NCBI GenBank assembly: GCA_029783825.1
Contig: JAREIK010001718.1
Location: 3,166,898 to 3,230,897, forward strand
Length of the DNA stretch: 64,000 nucleotides
Direction: 5' to 3'
Source of the DNA: Sapria himalayana
Taxonomy: Eukaryota > Streptophyta > Magnoliopsida > Malpighiales > Rafflesiaceae
Shown: in pieces, positions 34,731 through 45,522 of the stretch
Layout: the number at the start of each line of letters is the position of its first letter
Position numbering within the stretch: position 1 is the stretch's first letter
Position numbers and translations under genes: made by a program
Notes under the pieces: generated by a model
What the model was told of the DNA's origin: nothing
Databases searched by the model: none
The model's input: only the letters and a program-made list of their open reading frames with translations

Positions 34731-34964
34731 GCTTGATATATATAAAATTATAATAGATATTATTTACGTGGACCCGAAATGGGATAACATCCAAACTAAG
34801 TTACATAGTATTTTTCAGAAAATCTCCAATATTATTATTTGGAGAAAGTCCATATTTTTTGGAGAATATCAAGTATTTATCAGAGAATGTTCAAGAGAAA
34901 AAATATATTATTTGGAGAATATCCAATATTATTTTTCAAAGAAAGTCCATATTTTTAGATTATG

Positions 34965-34968
<4 letters not shown>

Positions 34969-35018
<50 letters not shown>
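34969..35018. repeat. (AT)25 microsatellite
   Basis: Fifty bases of perfect AT dinucleotide inside the Tekay-like LTR. It keeps a 115-codon ORF (34,729-35,076) open by chance as an Ile-Tyr run; that ORF is not a gene. Confidence 0.97.
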
Positions 35019-35021
<3 letters not shown>

Positions 35022-35382
35022 ACACTTAGCTTTGACATATGTGGGGGAGTTGGTGAGACTTGGGATATGGGTATAAAAATATTCTATCTATAATTATATT
35101 TATATAAATATTTTACTTGAATGGTTGTTAATATATTCACGTGATTTTTTTAAGTGTACTTAGGTGGGGGAAGTAACCCTGTAAGAATTTACCTCTACTG
35201 AGCTTTGCTCACTTTGTTGTTGGACCCCTTTTCAGGTACATGTCTAGTGCAGATGACATATCCACATGTGAGATAGTATGTGTGATAAGCAATATTTTTA
35301 AGAAAATAAAAATATTAATTTATTGCATATTTTGTTGTGTGATGAATGAATGGGACCCCATGAGAATTAGGGTGTGACAACT

Positions 35383-35394
35383 TGATATCATAGA
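35383..35394 (+). other. tRNA-iMet-type primer-binding site, decayed
   Basis: TGATATCATAGA against TGGTATCAGAGC matches at 9 of 12 positions and lies 3 bp after an LTR end CA. A tRNA-iMet site with a short gap is usual for Tekay/Del elements. Confidence 0.7.
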
Positions 35395-35959
35395 TTAGGT
35401 ATACGATTACTTATAGCTCGAAATTGGTACAATTTTTATAACTTGGTATGAAAGTTTAGTTGTACGAATACCTAATGCTCTGGTAATTTATATCCTGGTA
35501 ACAACTTAGTGTCAAGGTTTAGGCAGAAAATTACCTAGGATAGATCACATCATATAGTAATTTTTTTTGTGTACATTGGTATGTGGCATGTTGTATGTTT
35601 TATATTATGTGGATTATATGCATAGTGGGAGATGTGTATAGAAAAAAAATGAATACTATGGTGAATAAACATAACCTTAGTGGTTCAGAAAAAGAAATGA
35701 TAACTTCAAAATGAAATCTATTATAAGTTGGCATGTGCACTAATAATAGAATAGAAATGTGATTTTCAAATTATTATTTGACTTATATAGTTAACAGGTA
35801 GAGAATGAGGACATAGAGGATGCCCACATAGAGAGGGCCAGCTAATAGCCATCTTTGACTAGTAGTAGTAGGTCTTCATAGAGGCTCTAGGTGTCGTAGT
35901 TGCCATGTTTGCATAGACTAGTGTAGTTGCAGGTCAGGAAGGCCCGAGTATCCTCCAAA

Positions 35960-36520
35960 GGTTCAATGCACATCATCCTTTGATATTTATAGGAGGAGGG
36001 AACTCGATGGTAGGTGATCATTAGTTTTGACAAGTTGAGAAAATTTTGGAAGTAATAAAGATCACTTCCAATGCCACAAAGATTCGGCTAGAAGCATTCT
36101 AGTTAGAGAGCGAGTCCCAAATTTGGTGGGATTGGATCAATGCCTCGAAGAATATAGAGGCAATGACATAAGAATAATTTTGAGATCTCTTCATTAAAAA
36201 ATATTTTCTAACTTCAGCTAGACATGCCGAGGCCCAAGAATTTCTTGAACTCTGACAAAAAAAATATGATAGTGCTTGACTACTTGGCTAAATTCATAGA
36301 GTTTGCATATTTTTGGGATAATTATGTAGTCACTAACACGACAAAGGTTTGGAAATTTGAGGATGAATTGAAATTGTCCATTCGAGGCAAGATTTTGGGA
36401 TTTCTTATCTAGGATATGGATTCAATGGTTAAGACAAGTTTAGTTATCGAGCGAAATATTGAGGATGCATGGAACATCCATGAGGTAAGTAGGAGTACTA
36501 ATGGAAAGAGAAAGGAGAAT
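35960..36520 (+). pseudogene. Tekay/Del-like gag (capsid) remnant
   Basis: Retrotransposon gag capsid domain. Readable pieces in shifting frames: FNAHHP near 35,965; ESESQIWWDWINAS near 36,106 (family: EGEA..WW); LFIKKYFLTSARHAEA near 36,185; and from 36,315 a well preserved stretch with VTNTTKVWKFEDELKLSI and GKILGFLI. The final pieces, SLVIERNIEDAW and a basic region before 36,550, end gag just upstream of where the zinc knuckle would be. Several stops; inactive. The ORF at 36,224-36,412 covers its middle. Confidence 0.8.
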
Positions 36521-36560
36521 CGGTATTATTCTAGGAAGAGGCAGTGGCCTTATAATTTTT

Positions 36561-37079
36561 TTAGGATTTTAGTGACAAGGTCATAGAGACACTTGTATGC
36601 ATGGACTAAAAAGATTTGAGGTTGGGCATTTGGAATAAGTTGTAAGTGTTGTTGATGGATGATGATCCATGTGATATTTAGATTGAGGATATTGAGGGCA
36701 CTATTAGCAATACCTTCAGATGCATACTTCTTGATGCTGATCTGCATATATATCCACGCTACTATACCACAAATATCAATTGATGATTGATGTGATTTTT
36801 AATTTTTTTTTCATATGATGCCATAATATCTTTGTTTTTTTTATTTCTACCACTTGTCATTAGCACTTATGGTACTATAAATTATGCTTCATCATATGTT
36901 ATATATATGTATATGTATTATATTTTGTTTTTGATTATGGAATACATTTTTTAATTAGATCCTTTTTTTTATTTGTGGTGAATGTCAAAATTTGTTAATT
37001 ATTTTTTTTAATTCATCAAAATATAATATTTTCAATAAATAATAAATAAAAGATAAAAATTTCAAAATAATCTAATTGG
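36561..37079. other. Unidentified AT-rich segment
   Basis: No domain or repeat recognised. It contains T-rich runs and tatatatgtatatgtatt at 36,901-36,917. The 65-codon minus-strand ORF (36,550-36,747) has no motif I know. Confidence 0.35.
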
Positions 37080-37251
37080 ATTTCTACCCAAAAACTAGCA
37101 TAACCAACACAACCTAGTATGACCTGACACGACCATGCTTGACCCAACACTATTGTGGGCCAAATGGGTCATGTCGGGCCTAATGCTTTGGCATTCATGC
37201 TATGTTGTGGGCACATCAAGGCAATAAATAAATGGGCCTTGCACATTTTGT
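37080..37251. mobile_element. hAT-like subterminal fragment
   Basis: The segment tatgacctgacacgaccatg and gggccaaatgggtcatgtcg resembles the ends of the hAT element at 20,156-24,117 (ggcccaaatgggac; gctcgacacgacctg). No transposase. It may be one end of a small non-autonomous copy; its limits are uncertain. Confidence 0.5.
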
Positions 37252-38250
37252 CTAACTTTAGAATGTCATGATATTAGGAATGACCATGATTATATATTTT
37301 GTATCTAAAATATAAAGTCACAACACTATGAATGGGCTGTGATATTTGTCTCTCTCTTACAAAAAAAATGACTATGGTGAGAATAACCATGACTACCTAT
37401 TTTATCTCTAGAATACAAAATCATGATATTTAGAATGAGCTGCAGGTTTGGTTTCTCTTTTGCATTAGATTTCCATTGTATTGGAAATGACCAAGACTAC
37501 ATATTTTGTCTCTAAAATACAAAGATACAATACTTGGAATGGGTTCTGGCTCATACATTTTGTCTCAATAACCTAAAGTTGTGGCACTGGAAATAGGGTG
37601 CAACTTTGATCATTTCTCTAGAGTCGAGAGTCATGGCCTTACAAATGGTTGTGGCTTGAGTATTCCTCTTTGGAACTCTATAACTAAAATTTACAACACT
37701 ATGAATAGCATAACATTTTCTTTAGACCTGATAACTCTATAACAAAAAAGTTACGGTACTAGAGGGTTTCTATGGCTTTAAGCACCAGTGGAGTACTTGG
37801 TTGCTATGATGTAGCATTAATGTCATAATTATAAAAAATGTTATGAGCTAGTGTGACTACGACTCTAAGGAAGTTTCATAGCTGAATAAAATATTTTGCA
37901 TAGTGAAATGATAGGTGGTAGAGTCTTAATATATGAAGAAAACCATGATTATTTGTATAGATTTTTGACCAAAAATAGATGTTAAATCTACCTTATAGCT
38001 TAATGAGATGTAACAAAGTCATAACATAACAAATATTATGACTTTGCATAAATTTTTCTCTTCAATCCTTCTCAACAACAATCCACTAAGCTTCTATTTT
38101 ACACAAAAATCACATAATTTCACTATCATTCATTATAACCCATCAAAAATTATAATTTAGTTAAAATATTCATTTAAAAGCTCATTTATATATATTCATA
38201 TCATGAATAATCACCAAAATACATAGTTTTATTTAGTATTTGATATATCA
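37252..38250 (-). repeat. 3' LTR, inner part (LTR 5' third)
   Basis: It resumes the LTR left at 25,871: acttt.agaatg.catgatatt matches 44,505 onward. 52-bp periodicity is clear from GTCATG-type cores at 37,265, 37,318, 37,371, 37,420, 37,472, 37,524, 37,578 and 37,630. It ends ...TTGATATATCA (LTR start) at 38,250. Confidence 0.78.
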
Positions 38251-38300
38251 AATAAACCCACACACTAAAATAATTACTCATCCTTAAAAAATTATTCCCT
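38251..38300 (-). other. Pre-LTR block of the pol-bearing element
   Basis: Plus-strand cacacactaaaataattact and catcctt is the reverse complement of AAGGATGAGTAATTATTTTAGTGTGTG, directly adjoining the LTR start. Confidence 0.75.
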
Positions 38301-38508
38301 CTTCCTAAAAACTTACATTCCATCCATCCTATATAAGGGTTTGCTATGAATAAGTTTGAGTATTGTAGTATGTATATGTAGTGGGGCTACTTCTTATTGT
38401 AGATATATAAATGAGTGGTGGTGGGATTTGTGTTCCACAACTAAAATAATGATGCAAAATGATAAGTGTTAAATATTCATTGTGCTATGTTTAATATCGA
38501 TACATTTA

Positions 38509-38624
38509 ATGATATGTGCAAAATAATATGTAATGATACATGCAAAATGATATGTGAAAATGATACGTGCAAAATGATATGTGCAAAATGACACGTGCAA
38601 AATGATATGTGCAAAATGATATGG
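38509..38624. repeat. 14-bp tandem repeat
   Basis: Ga(t/c)a(t/c)gtgcaaaat starts at 38,562, 38,576, 38,590, 38,604 and 38,618, exactly 14 bp apart, with looser copies from 38,511. It lies between the pre-LTR block and the conserved gypsy block, in the non-coding 3' region. Confidence 0.92.
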
Positions 38625-38660
38625 GTACATTTATTTCATCATGTCATGCATAAAAAATTG

Positions 38661-38720
38661 TTGGGTTGCCTCTCAAGTAGTACTATGTTTTATATTCATA
38701 GTTAGACCATCAAAAATTTA
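38661..38720 (-). other. Conserved gypsy block GGGTTGCCTC...
   Basis: TTGGGTTGCCTCTCAAGTAG followed by tactatgttttatattcatagttagacc is the well-known conserved block lying 3' of pol in plant Athila/TAT-type elements (there TTGGGTTGCCTCCCAAG...), here in reverse orientation relative to the element. It confirms the lineage and orientation. Confidence 0.8.
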
Positions 38721-38899
38721 TTACCTCCATTGATGATCTCGGTTGTCTATGCTAGCTTCTTCATATAATCTCTCACTTTAAGTTTTTCATGTTTTCTCTT
38801 ATTATTGACCATCAAAAAGTAGTGTTATGTTTATTTTATTAGGTTTCTTTTAGTGTTGAATTATATTCTATGTTGTATCCATCATAACTTCATTCTTTA

Positions 38900-39180
38900 T
38901 TTCTCCTTCCCATGATATCATGGCTTTATGGATCACCATAGCTCCATCTTCATTGGATGCCATGATTTTAAGTATTTTCACAACATTATTTTGGGTTGTA
39001 CTTTGATCATTTTCTTTTTAGAACTCCAAAACCATGGTAATGAGCTTCATAGCTTTTTGTTGTGCTGCACCTTAAGCTTTTTATTTCTGGAACTCCAAAG
39101 TTACAGTGTTATTGCTTGTTGTAACTTCTTTCTTTAGCTTTTGTATCTTCAAAGTCAACTTTAGTCAAAGCCATAACTTT
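38900..39180 (-). pseudogene. Coding repeats of about 23-24 residues, 3' of integrase
   Basis: On the minus strand, copies of a module around the motif L-E-F-Q-K recur with 69-bp spacing: reverse complements of gaactccaaa at 39,021 and 39,090, then a looser copy 54 bp on. Translated pieces: NTVTLEFQK and ITMVLEF. The module corresponds to the 24-residue units at 56,480-56,870 (STMTLVL..NE). It lies between integrase and the conserved gypsy block, a C-terminal extension or extra ORF of the element. Function unknown. Confidence 0.6.
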
Positions 39181-39249
39181 CATTGTTGCCTCTATTTCTT
39201 TTTTTACTTCTTTTAGATCTTTCATAATTATTGTTGAAGTCATGTAATG

Positions 39250-40290
39250 CTTCACCCTTTGACCATTCACTTTATATTATGCTCGTTTTTCTAATTTCAC
39301 AATGACTACCCCATAGAGTATGCCCATAATTACAAAGAGCCCATACTACCAAGACTTCAACTTCCTTAAAAATAACTTAAGCTGAGAGTTGAAAACCAAT
39401 ATATTCTCTCCTTTTTGAAATCTCTCCTATTTAAAATTTTATCATGTCATATTTTTGCATTATCATTGTACATCAATGAATTGTTATAGGCTACATTCCA
39501 TGATTCCTAAGATTCACCTATCTACAGAAGTATCATTTCTATTGCATCCTTCATGTCATAGTTCAAATTGCTTAATGACCCACTATGCTCGATGTTCAAA
39601 TTATACTGGAAAATGACAAGCCTTGCTGAACACAAGCCAATAAGGATACATCCCTAATGGAGTTTTAAATGGTAATCTATACGCCCAGAGTACTTCCTTC
39701 AAATACTGAGATCAATCTTTTCTAGACGAGTTAATTCTTTTCTAATATATTCTTGATCTCTCCATTTGATATTTCTACTTGCTTATTTATTTGTGAATGA
39801 AAGTCCCTTTCTATGCCTAATCACATGCTTCATCAAATGCACACTAAATAATTGGTTATAGAAATGACTTTCTTCATCACTATTGATAAATCACAATGTG
39901 TCAACCCTGATGAAAATATTTTTATGTAAGAAACTCACAACCATTTTTGTGACATTTTTTCTACACTACTACTACTTCCATTCAGTTCAACACATAATCC
40001 ACTACTAATAGGATATACTCTTTCCTACATCCCTAAATTCAATTCCTCATATTTCAAATAATCTTCATTTCAATAATAAAGTTAAGTGTCATTTCATGTC
40101 GCCTAGAAATATTACCCAATCTCTAACTTCTATTACACCAGCATGCTATGTTTTGATAATCTCAAAATAATGAAGGTCAAAAAAAAATCTAGATTATAAT
40201 ATCTTCTGGGTAGTTTTGTGACTATCAAAATGTCCTCCATATGGTGATGTAACATTTTAGAATGACCATTACTTGTTCATCATCAGCATA
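39250..40290 (-). pseudogene. Athila-like integrase remnant
   Basis: DDE integrase of a Ty3/gypsy element. Read on the minus strand: YILLVVDYVLNWMEV near 40,000 (family: YILVAVDYVSKW.EA), with the first catalytic Asp in VVDYV; then KRINSSRKD; then VLWAYRLPFKTPLGMYPYW near 39,700 and LVFSKACHFPV (family: ALWAYRTA.KTPIG...L.YGKACHLPVE). The C-terminal part at 39,260-39,410 gives LVFNSQLKLFL, LKSWWYGLFVI and VNGQRVKHY. In-frame stops separate these segments. Remarkably readable for its age; the lineage call rests mainly on it. Confidence 0.9.
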
Positions 40291-40559
40291 CATCTTCTTA
40301 TAATTTGATCATACATCTTCTAGATAATAGTGGATCATCCCATATATATATTTTTATGTCATATAACAAATTTTTTATTTGGTGAGACATGAGAAAAAGG
40401 ATAGAACAACACATGCTAAATACTAATCAAAATTAGTGTACTTGGGTAGTTTTCTGGCCTCTATCATCAAAATTTGTTCATCCTATGAATCCTCCAAATT
40501 TTAGCATCTCTCATTATTTTGTCCCCAGATTCTAATTGTGTACATGGGTAGTTGGCTGT

Positions 40560-41110
40560 CACATTATCACAACTCTTCTTATCTTAGAATTTTAGATCAA
40601 ATTCTATGAGAAATCATATCTATCTTATCAACCTTGGCTTAGCTTTTTTTTTTGTCATCATATAGCATACAACTAAGTGATCCACATAAATAATCATCTT
40701 CATTCTAAGGATGTATAGTTGAAAATTTTTATAAGGGAATATCACATCTACCATTTATTTTCTTATGATTGTATAATTCATTTGAGCTTCATTCAAGGTC
40801 TGATTGGCATAAGAAATTTGTATAAAGATCCTGTTCAATTTCTATCATAAAATGGCTCTCAAATCATATGTGGTTGTATCACACATGATAAGAAATAATT
40901 CTTCTCATCATAGAATAGTCAAGATTAGGCTTTTAACCAATCTTCTTTTAAATTCTTCAAAGGCATTGATGCATTATTGATCAACATCAAACACTGCATC
41001 CTTCTCCAAGAGTTTTCATAGTGGTTTTGACATCTTCAATAAATTAGTGATAAATCTATAGAAAAACGCCACATGCCAAAAAAAAAAAACTCCTCGCCTC
41101 TTTGACTGTA
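40560..41110 (-). pseudogene. Athila-like RNase H remnant
   Basis: It degrades the RNA strand during reverse transcription. On the minus strand, after the RT, the family's DH..L.YLL.KKDAKPRLIRW element appears as VDHLVVCYMMTKKKAKPRL near 40,650-40,690. Upstream pieces (LINNASMPLKNLKEDW) fit the thumb-to-RNase H linker. Frameshifts and stops throughout; the catalytic D/E set cannot all be found. Confidence 0.75.
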
Positions 41111-42010
41111 GTGGGATATGAAAGGGTTTTGTTCACCAACACCTTTGCATTATCTATCTCCAATCCTCTAGTTGATACTACAAGTCCAAGTACCATCCCT
41201 TCATTAACCATGTAATGATATTTTTTTTCCAATTTAGAATGAAAGCATTCTACTTACATCTCTTCAATACAACCTCCAAGTTATGCAAGTATCCTTTAAA
41301 ATAATCTCAATATATAGAGAAATCAACCATAATTATCTCTATAATTTTTATAAAAATTAACATTAATACACCTATAATACATGGCTGAATCATTACAAAG
41401 ACCAAATGATATTCTTCTAAATATGAACGTCATTTTTTACTTGATCTACCAAGTCAATTAGAATTAAATTATATCCTAAATATTCATCCATAAAATAATA
41501 GAATGAATGGGATGAGATTTTTTCTAATATCTAGTCAATGAACAAAAGTGAATAATAATGTTGTTTTATCCCCTTGTTCAATTTCTGATAATTAACACAT
41601 AATCACCAACTATTTGTTGCACGTGTGCTAATCTATTTATTCATTGTAGTTTCGACTACCAAAAATCCTTACTTATTTGGTATAAGATGAATAGGACTTA
41701 CTCATGGACTATTGAATATCACATAATTGATTATCGCCTTTAGCCATTTCACAATTTCTATATTTACCATATATTTCATCATGAGATTTAACTTCCAATG
41801 GTGCTCGATTGTAGGCTTCATATCATCATCTATAAAGATCTTATGCATGCAAATTAATAGACTTATTCCTTTGATATCTTCAAGTGATATTGTAATAGTG
41901 CTCGTATAATTTTTATAAGATTACAACCTTTGTATCTATTTCTTCCATTAACCCTATTGAAATAATAATCAATTTCATCTTACCTTCCTCTAGAAAAGTA
42001 TACTAAAAAT
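41110..42010 (-). pseudogene. Athila-like reverse transcriptase remnant
   Basis: Minus-strand translation from about 42,010: YTFLEEGKMKLIIIS, LEDIKGISLLICMHKI (family: DIKGISPS.C.H.I), VNYQKLNKGIKQHYYSL near 41,600 (family: C.DYRKLN..T.KDHFPL), YYFMDEYLGYNLI (family: Y.FLDGYSGYNQI), then the catalytic region near 41,330 as IMVDFSIY instead of FMDDFSVF, so one of the two catalytic Asp is lost, and EGMVLGLVVSTRGLEID near 41,200 (family: EGIVLGH..S..GIEVD). Domain order is RT, RNase H, integrase, the gypsy arrangement. Inactive. Confidence 0.9.
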
Positions 42011-42089
42011 GATTTGGTAGCCTCTGCAGGATTAGTGTGTCTGGAGTTGTCCAATCTTCTAGGAACTTCTCTTCAATAGTTGCAGCATT

Positions 42090-42260
42090 CTCAAAAGGCA
42101 CAGCATTGTCAATAATAGTGTCTCTCATGAATGCCATGACACTAGGAATAGTCATGATTTTCTTTTCTAGAGCCATGACTTGTTTAGGTGCCATAATATT
42201 AATATTTTCCTTCTAGAACTCCAAAATCATGGTATTGTCTGAAGCCACTAGGAAAATCAT
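42090..42260 (-). pseudogene. Second coding-repeat zone upstream of RT
   Basis: An open stretch of 63 codons (42,003-42,194) contains QVMALEKKIMTIPSVMAFM. Its DNA has gtcatggctctagaaaagaa and atgactattcctagtgtcatgg, nearly the LTR 52-bp unit, in the same orientation as that unit in this element's LTRs. The downstream end (DTLILQRLPNHF) belongs to the normal pre-RT region. So the minisatellite-like sequence also lies within pol-proximal coding DNA. Confidence 0.6.
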
Positions 42261-42914
42261 TACATTTTTTGATTCATCCCTTATGTCTTAAATTTATTTC
42301 TTTCCATTATTCTATAACAAGATTGTCAACAATTCCATTGAATTTTTCTCATTCATCTTTATTCTTGATTTTACCATTTCTTCCTTATTTCTTTTCTTAT
42401 GATAATATTTTATCTCACTATTTTGATTGGTCTCCATAAGTAATGCACTAATAATATATTTGAATTCTAAAATAGATCTATGTTGAACACCAATCTAGTG
42501 AGTCATCTCTTCTTGTCTCTCACATTTTAGATCTCTAAAGATCAACATTTTTTGATAACTAAACCAATTTGGGTTGCCATGGGGTATTAGAAAGGAACCA
42601 TTCTTTGATCAAAAATAGACTTCATTATATTAATATTTTGGGCTATGTATATCCATCTTCTACTCTTGATGTTATCTTTTTTTAATGCTCTTTTTCTATG
42701 TCCTGAGGTGTTAGTTCAATCATAAAGTTTTGCTCTATTGATTGGTAGCTAAAAAAAATGAACACTAAAATGGATGATACAAATAAGTAATACAAGTTAA
42801 GTAATACAAATTGATGCATAAAATAAGATATTGATATCCAAACTATTAAAAATATAATTATCTTTTTTTCAAAGATAGTTATATCAACTAAAATTGACTA
42901 ATAAAGCTAAATAA
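42261..42914 (-). other. Leader region; gag and protease deleted
   Basis: Between the primer site and the RT-proximal region only about 0.65 kb remains. I find no gag capsid motif (FLxKFFP, QTFYNGL) or protease motif (DLGxSxN) on either strand. The gag-protease segment of about 2-2.5 kb present in the sister element (53,790-56,050) is missing here. Confidence 0.55.
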
Positions 42915-42932
42915 TCACCGATAATAAAACTA
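42915..42932 (-). other. Decayed tRNA-Asp primer-binding site (minus)
   Basis: Plus-strand TCACCGATAATAAAACTA aligns with TCCCCGGCAACGGCGCCA, reverse complement of the tRNA-Asp-type site; most differences are C-to-T or G-to-A. It lies about 10 bp from the LTR end at 42,942. Confidence 0.6.
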
Positions 42933-42941
42933 AAAATTTAT

Positions 42942-45522
42942 TGACTTAATATGATGGCGGATAGTATATGAGTCACAAAACCTCGTAGGGTGAAGGTTTC
43001 TTGTCCAATAAGTCCTACAATTATATGAGTCAGTATTAAAGTTGATTTTTCATCTAGAATCTATCTCATAGGGATTATGTAGGTAATTTGATCAACTAAA
43101 TATCAGTCAACTACTTCTCTAGTTGAGAGAATAAGACTAAGGTTTTAAGTAAAATTCTAAAATTCTAGGGTTGTTGCATTCTATTAGACATGATGAGTTA
43201 TCTAAATTATAATATATTATTGGAGTTGGTTACAGAATGAAAGTATGATTATTATTAAAATGACATAATAACATATAGGCATACAAGTGGTTATCACCAA
43301 TTGGATTCTTCTCATGATTGTCACCTCATAGTTGTCCCCTTAATACTTTACTATTAAAATAACAAATTATCTCTACTTGAGGGTCACATCATTAAGTCCA
43401 TACCTTTTAGACAACACATTAACTCTACTTAATGGTTGCTTTGTGTGAGTATTCTTATTATTTAATCTTATATGTCATATAGCCATAAACTGATTAGTAG
43501 TAAAATATTTATACTTGCAACTTCATAAATGTCATATTACACAATTAATATATGCTTATCTTTAAATTTTACCAGTGGTAGTCATGTGACACAAAGGAAC
43601 TAATAGGACTATCATCACTTTATGAGTCACCTCCAATTATGTAAGTCTCGTGGCTTACTCTCATAGTCTACCACAATGATATGTGACTTCCATACTAAAA
43701 GTGAAATCCTTAAAAAATATTCAATAAAATACTCATATCAATTGAGGGTTAATTCTTCTAAGACATGCACAATAAATTAACTAATAAAAGTAATCATATT
43801 TTTGTTTTTGTAAGTATCATACTTCCATAATTAATATATCTCAATGTCAAATTTTAACAAATAGGATTTTATCACACATCATAATTAGAAGGGTTGTCGC
43901 TTTCTTCTTATCATCATGAATGAATGTGTTTCATGACTTATTTATTACCATCCACTATGATAGTATACACAAACTCATCAATAGTAGAATATTTTAGTTC
44001 TACATAATTATCATATCCATCAATATCCAAACCACAAAAAAAATCCAAACATTAAATTCACTTATAAATCATCCATCACATGTAATTAAATATAATTATA
44101 AGTCTCAATTTAGCTTAACATTGAAAAAGAATTCATATGAGATAATTGGGGATATATCTCATTAAATTTTGTGTTTCCAATGATAATCCTTAAGCGTACC
44201 TATGAATCAAATCTTAAATCCACAATACTCAATTTTTTAGCTTCAATTTTCTCCTAGGATAGGTTGAAATTCATGCCCATCTCTTAAGGTTTGTGTTTTG
44301 TATTTCCTTTTTCTCATGAAGTTTTCCTAGGGTTGAAAAATTTTTAACTTTCAAACCCCTAGCTTTCATCTTTTTCCGTGTTTCTTAAAATTTGTTTTTT
44401 GAAATTCTCAATTTTCCATTTTATACTCAAATGACTGGGAATGAACTTTAAGTTTAAAGTCATGACTTTTTATGAACGAATCATGGATTTGGTCTCTCTT
44501 TATAACTTTAGAATGCATTGTGATAGCGGAAATAGCCATGACTATATATTTCATATATGGAACACAAAATCATGGTACTAGGAATGAGTTTTATTTTTGG
44601 TCTCTCTTAAATTAGATGGCCATGGTGTTAAGAATGACTATGGCTATATATTTTGTCTTTGAAATACAAATTCGCAATGTTGAGAATATGTCATGATTTT
44701 GGTTTCTCTCTTCCATCAAATAGTCATGGTACTGGAAATGACTACAGTGCTAAGAATGGCTATGGCTGGACATTCTATATTTGGAACAAAAGTTTACCCC
44801 ACTAGGAATGAGCCATGACTTATGTATTTTGCCTCTGTGACCCAAAGTCATGGTGCTAGAAATAGGTTATGGCTTTGGTTTTTCCTCTCTCTCTAGAGTT
44901 ATGGCCCTGGACATTGTTGTGGCTTGAAGATTAATTTATAAAACTTTTTGTAGCTAAAATTTTCAATGTTGGGAATAGTACCACAACTTTTACATCATAC
45001 TTGATGGATCCACAATGATAAAGTCATGATGCTAAGGTTTGTTGTGGATTTAAGCACCAGTTAAGTATTTAGTAGTTGTGACATAGATTTAATATCATAC
45101 CATAAAAAATATCTTGAGTTGGTGCTACTGAAACTCCAAGAAGTTTGTAGCCAAATTAAATATATTACATAGTAAAATGATTATTTTAATTAGGTGACAG
45201 AGTCATGACATAGGAAGATTGTCATGATTATTTGTGTTGAGTTTTGGCCAAGATTAGATGATAAAACTACCCTATAGTTCAATGAGTTATAACAAAATCA
45301 TAACACAAGATATATTATAACTTTAAATGATTTTTTGTTTTGCTCCTTCTCAATAATTTACCAAGTCTTCATTATACATTAAAATCACATAATTTTAATA
45401 TTATTTATCATAATCTATCAAAAAATATAATTTACTGAAATTATTTTTTAAAGCTCTTTCTATATACACACATCATGAACAATGACTAGGGTGCATAGTT
45501 ATATTCAGCATTTGGTATACCA
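42942..45522 (-). repeat. 5' LTR of the pol-bearing element, full length
   Basis: 2,581 bp from TGACTTAATATGATGG (LTR 3' end) to ...TTTGGTATACCA (LTR start). It is uninterrupted and contains the two sub-repeats (43,440-43,930), the promoter-side zone (44,220-44,420) and the 52-bp repeat zone (44,450-45,060). It is the best reference LTR of this subtype. Confidence 0.8.

Larger units (their letters stand above)
34731..36560 (+). mobile_element. Tekay/Del-like Ty3/gypsy fragment (LTR, primer site, gag)
   Basis: LTR-like sequence to 35,379 (ending GTGTGACA), a tRNA-iMet-type primer site at 35,383-35,394 and a gag remnant at 35,960-36,520, then truncation. The LTR has ctgagctttgctcactttg and ccccttttcaggtacatg, typical of this chromovirus group. 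Protease, RT, integrase and chromodomain are absent. It sits inside the nested block splitting the 24,346-45,522 element. Confidence 0.72.
24346..45522 (-). mobile_element. Athila-like Ty3/gypsy element with pol but no gag, split by nested insertions
   Basis: Read on the minus strand: 5' LTR (45,522-42,942), decayed tRNA-Asp primer site (42,932-42,915), a short unrecognised leader, RT, RNase H, integrase, coding repeats, pre-LTR block (38,300-38,251), 3' LTR. The 3' LTR is in two pieces, 37,252-38,250 and 24,346-25,871, separated by 11.4 kb of other elements; the two parts sum to about 2.53 kb against 2.58 kb for the 5' LTR. Gag and protease are absent: only 0.6 kb separates the primer site from the RT-proximal coding region. 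All pol domains carry stops. No clear target duplication at 24,341 versus 45,523. Confidence 0.78.

Noticed and set aside
34729..35076. 115-codon plus-strand ORF
   Set aside because: Held open by the (AT)25 tract giving an Ile-Tyr run; lies in a Tekay-like LTR.
38928..39137. 69-codon plus-strand ORF with repeated FLELQ segments
   Set aside because: Antisense to the element's coding repeats; its repetition reflects those repeats.
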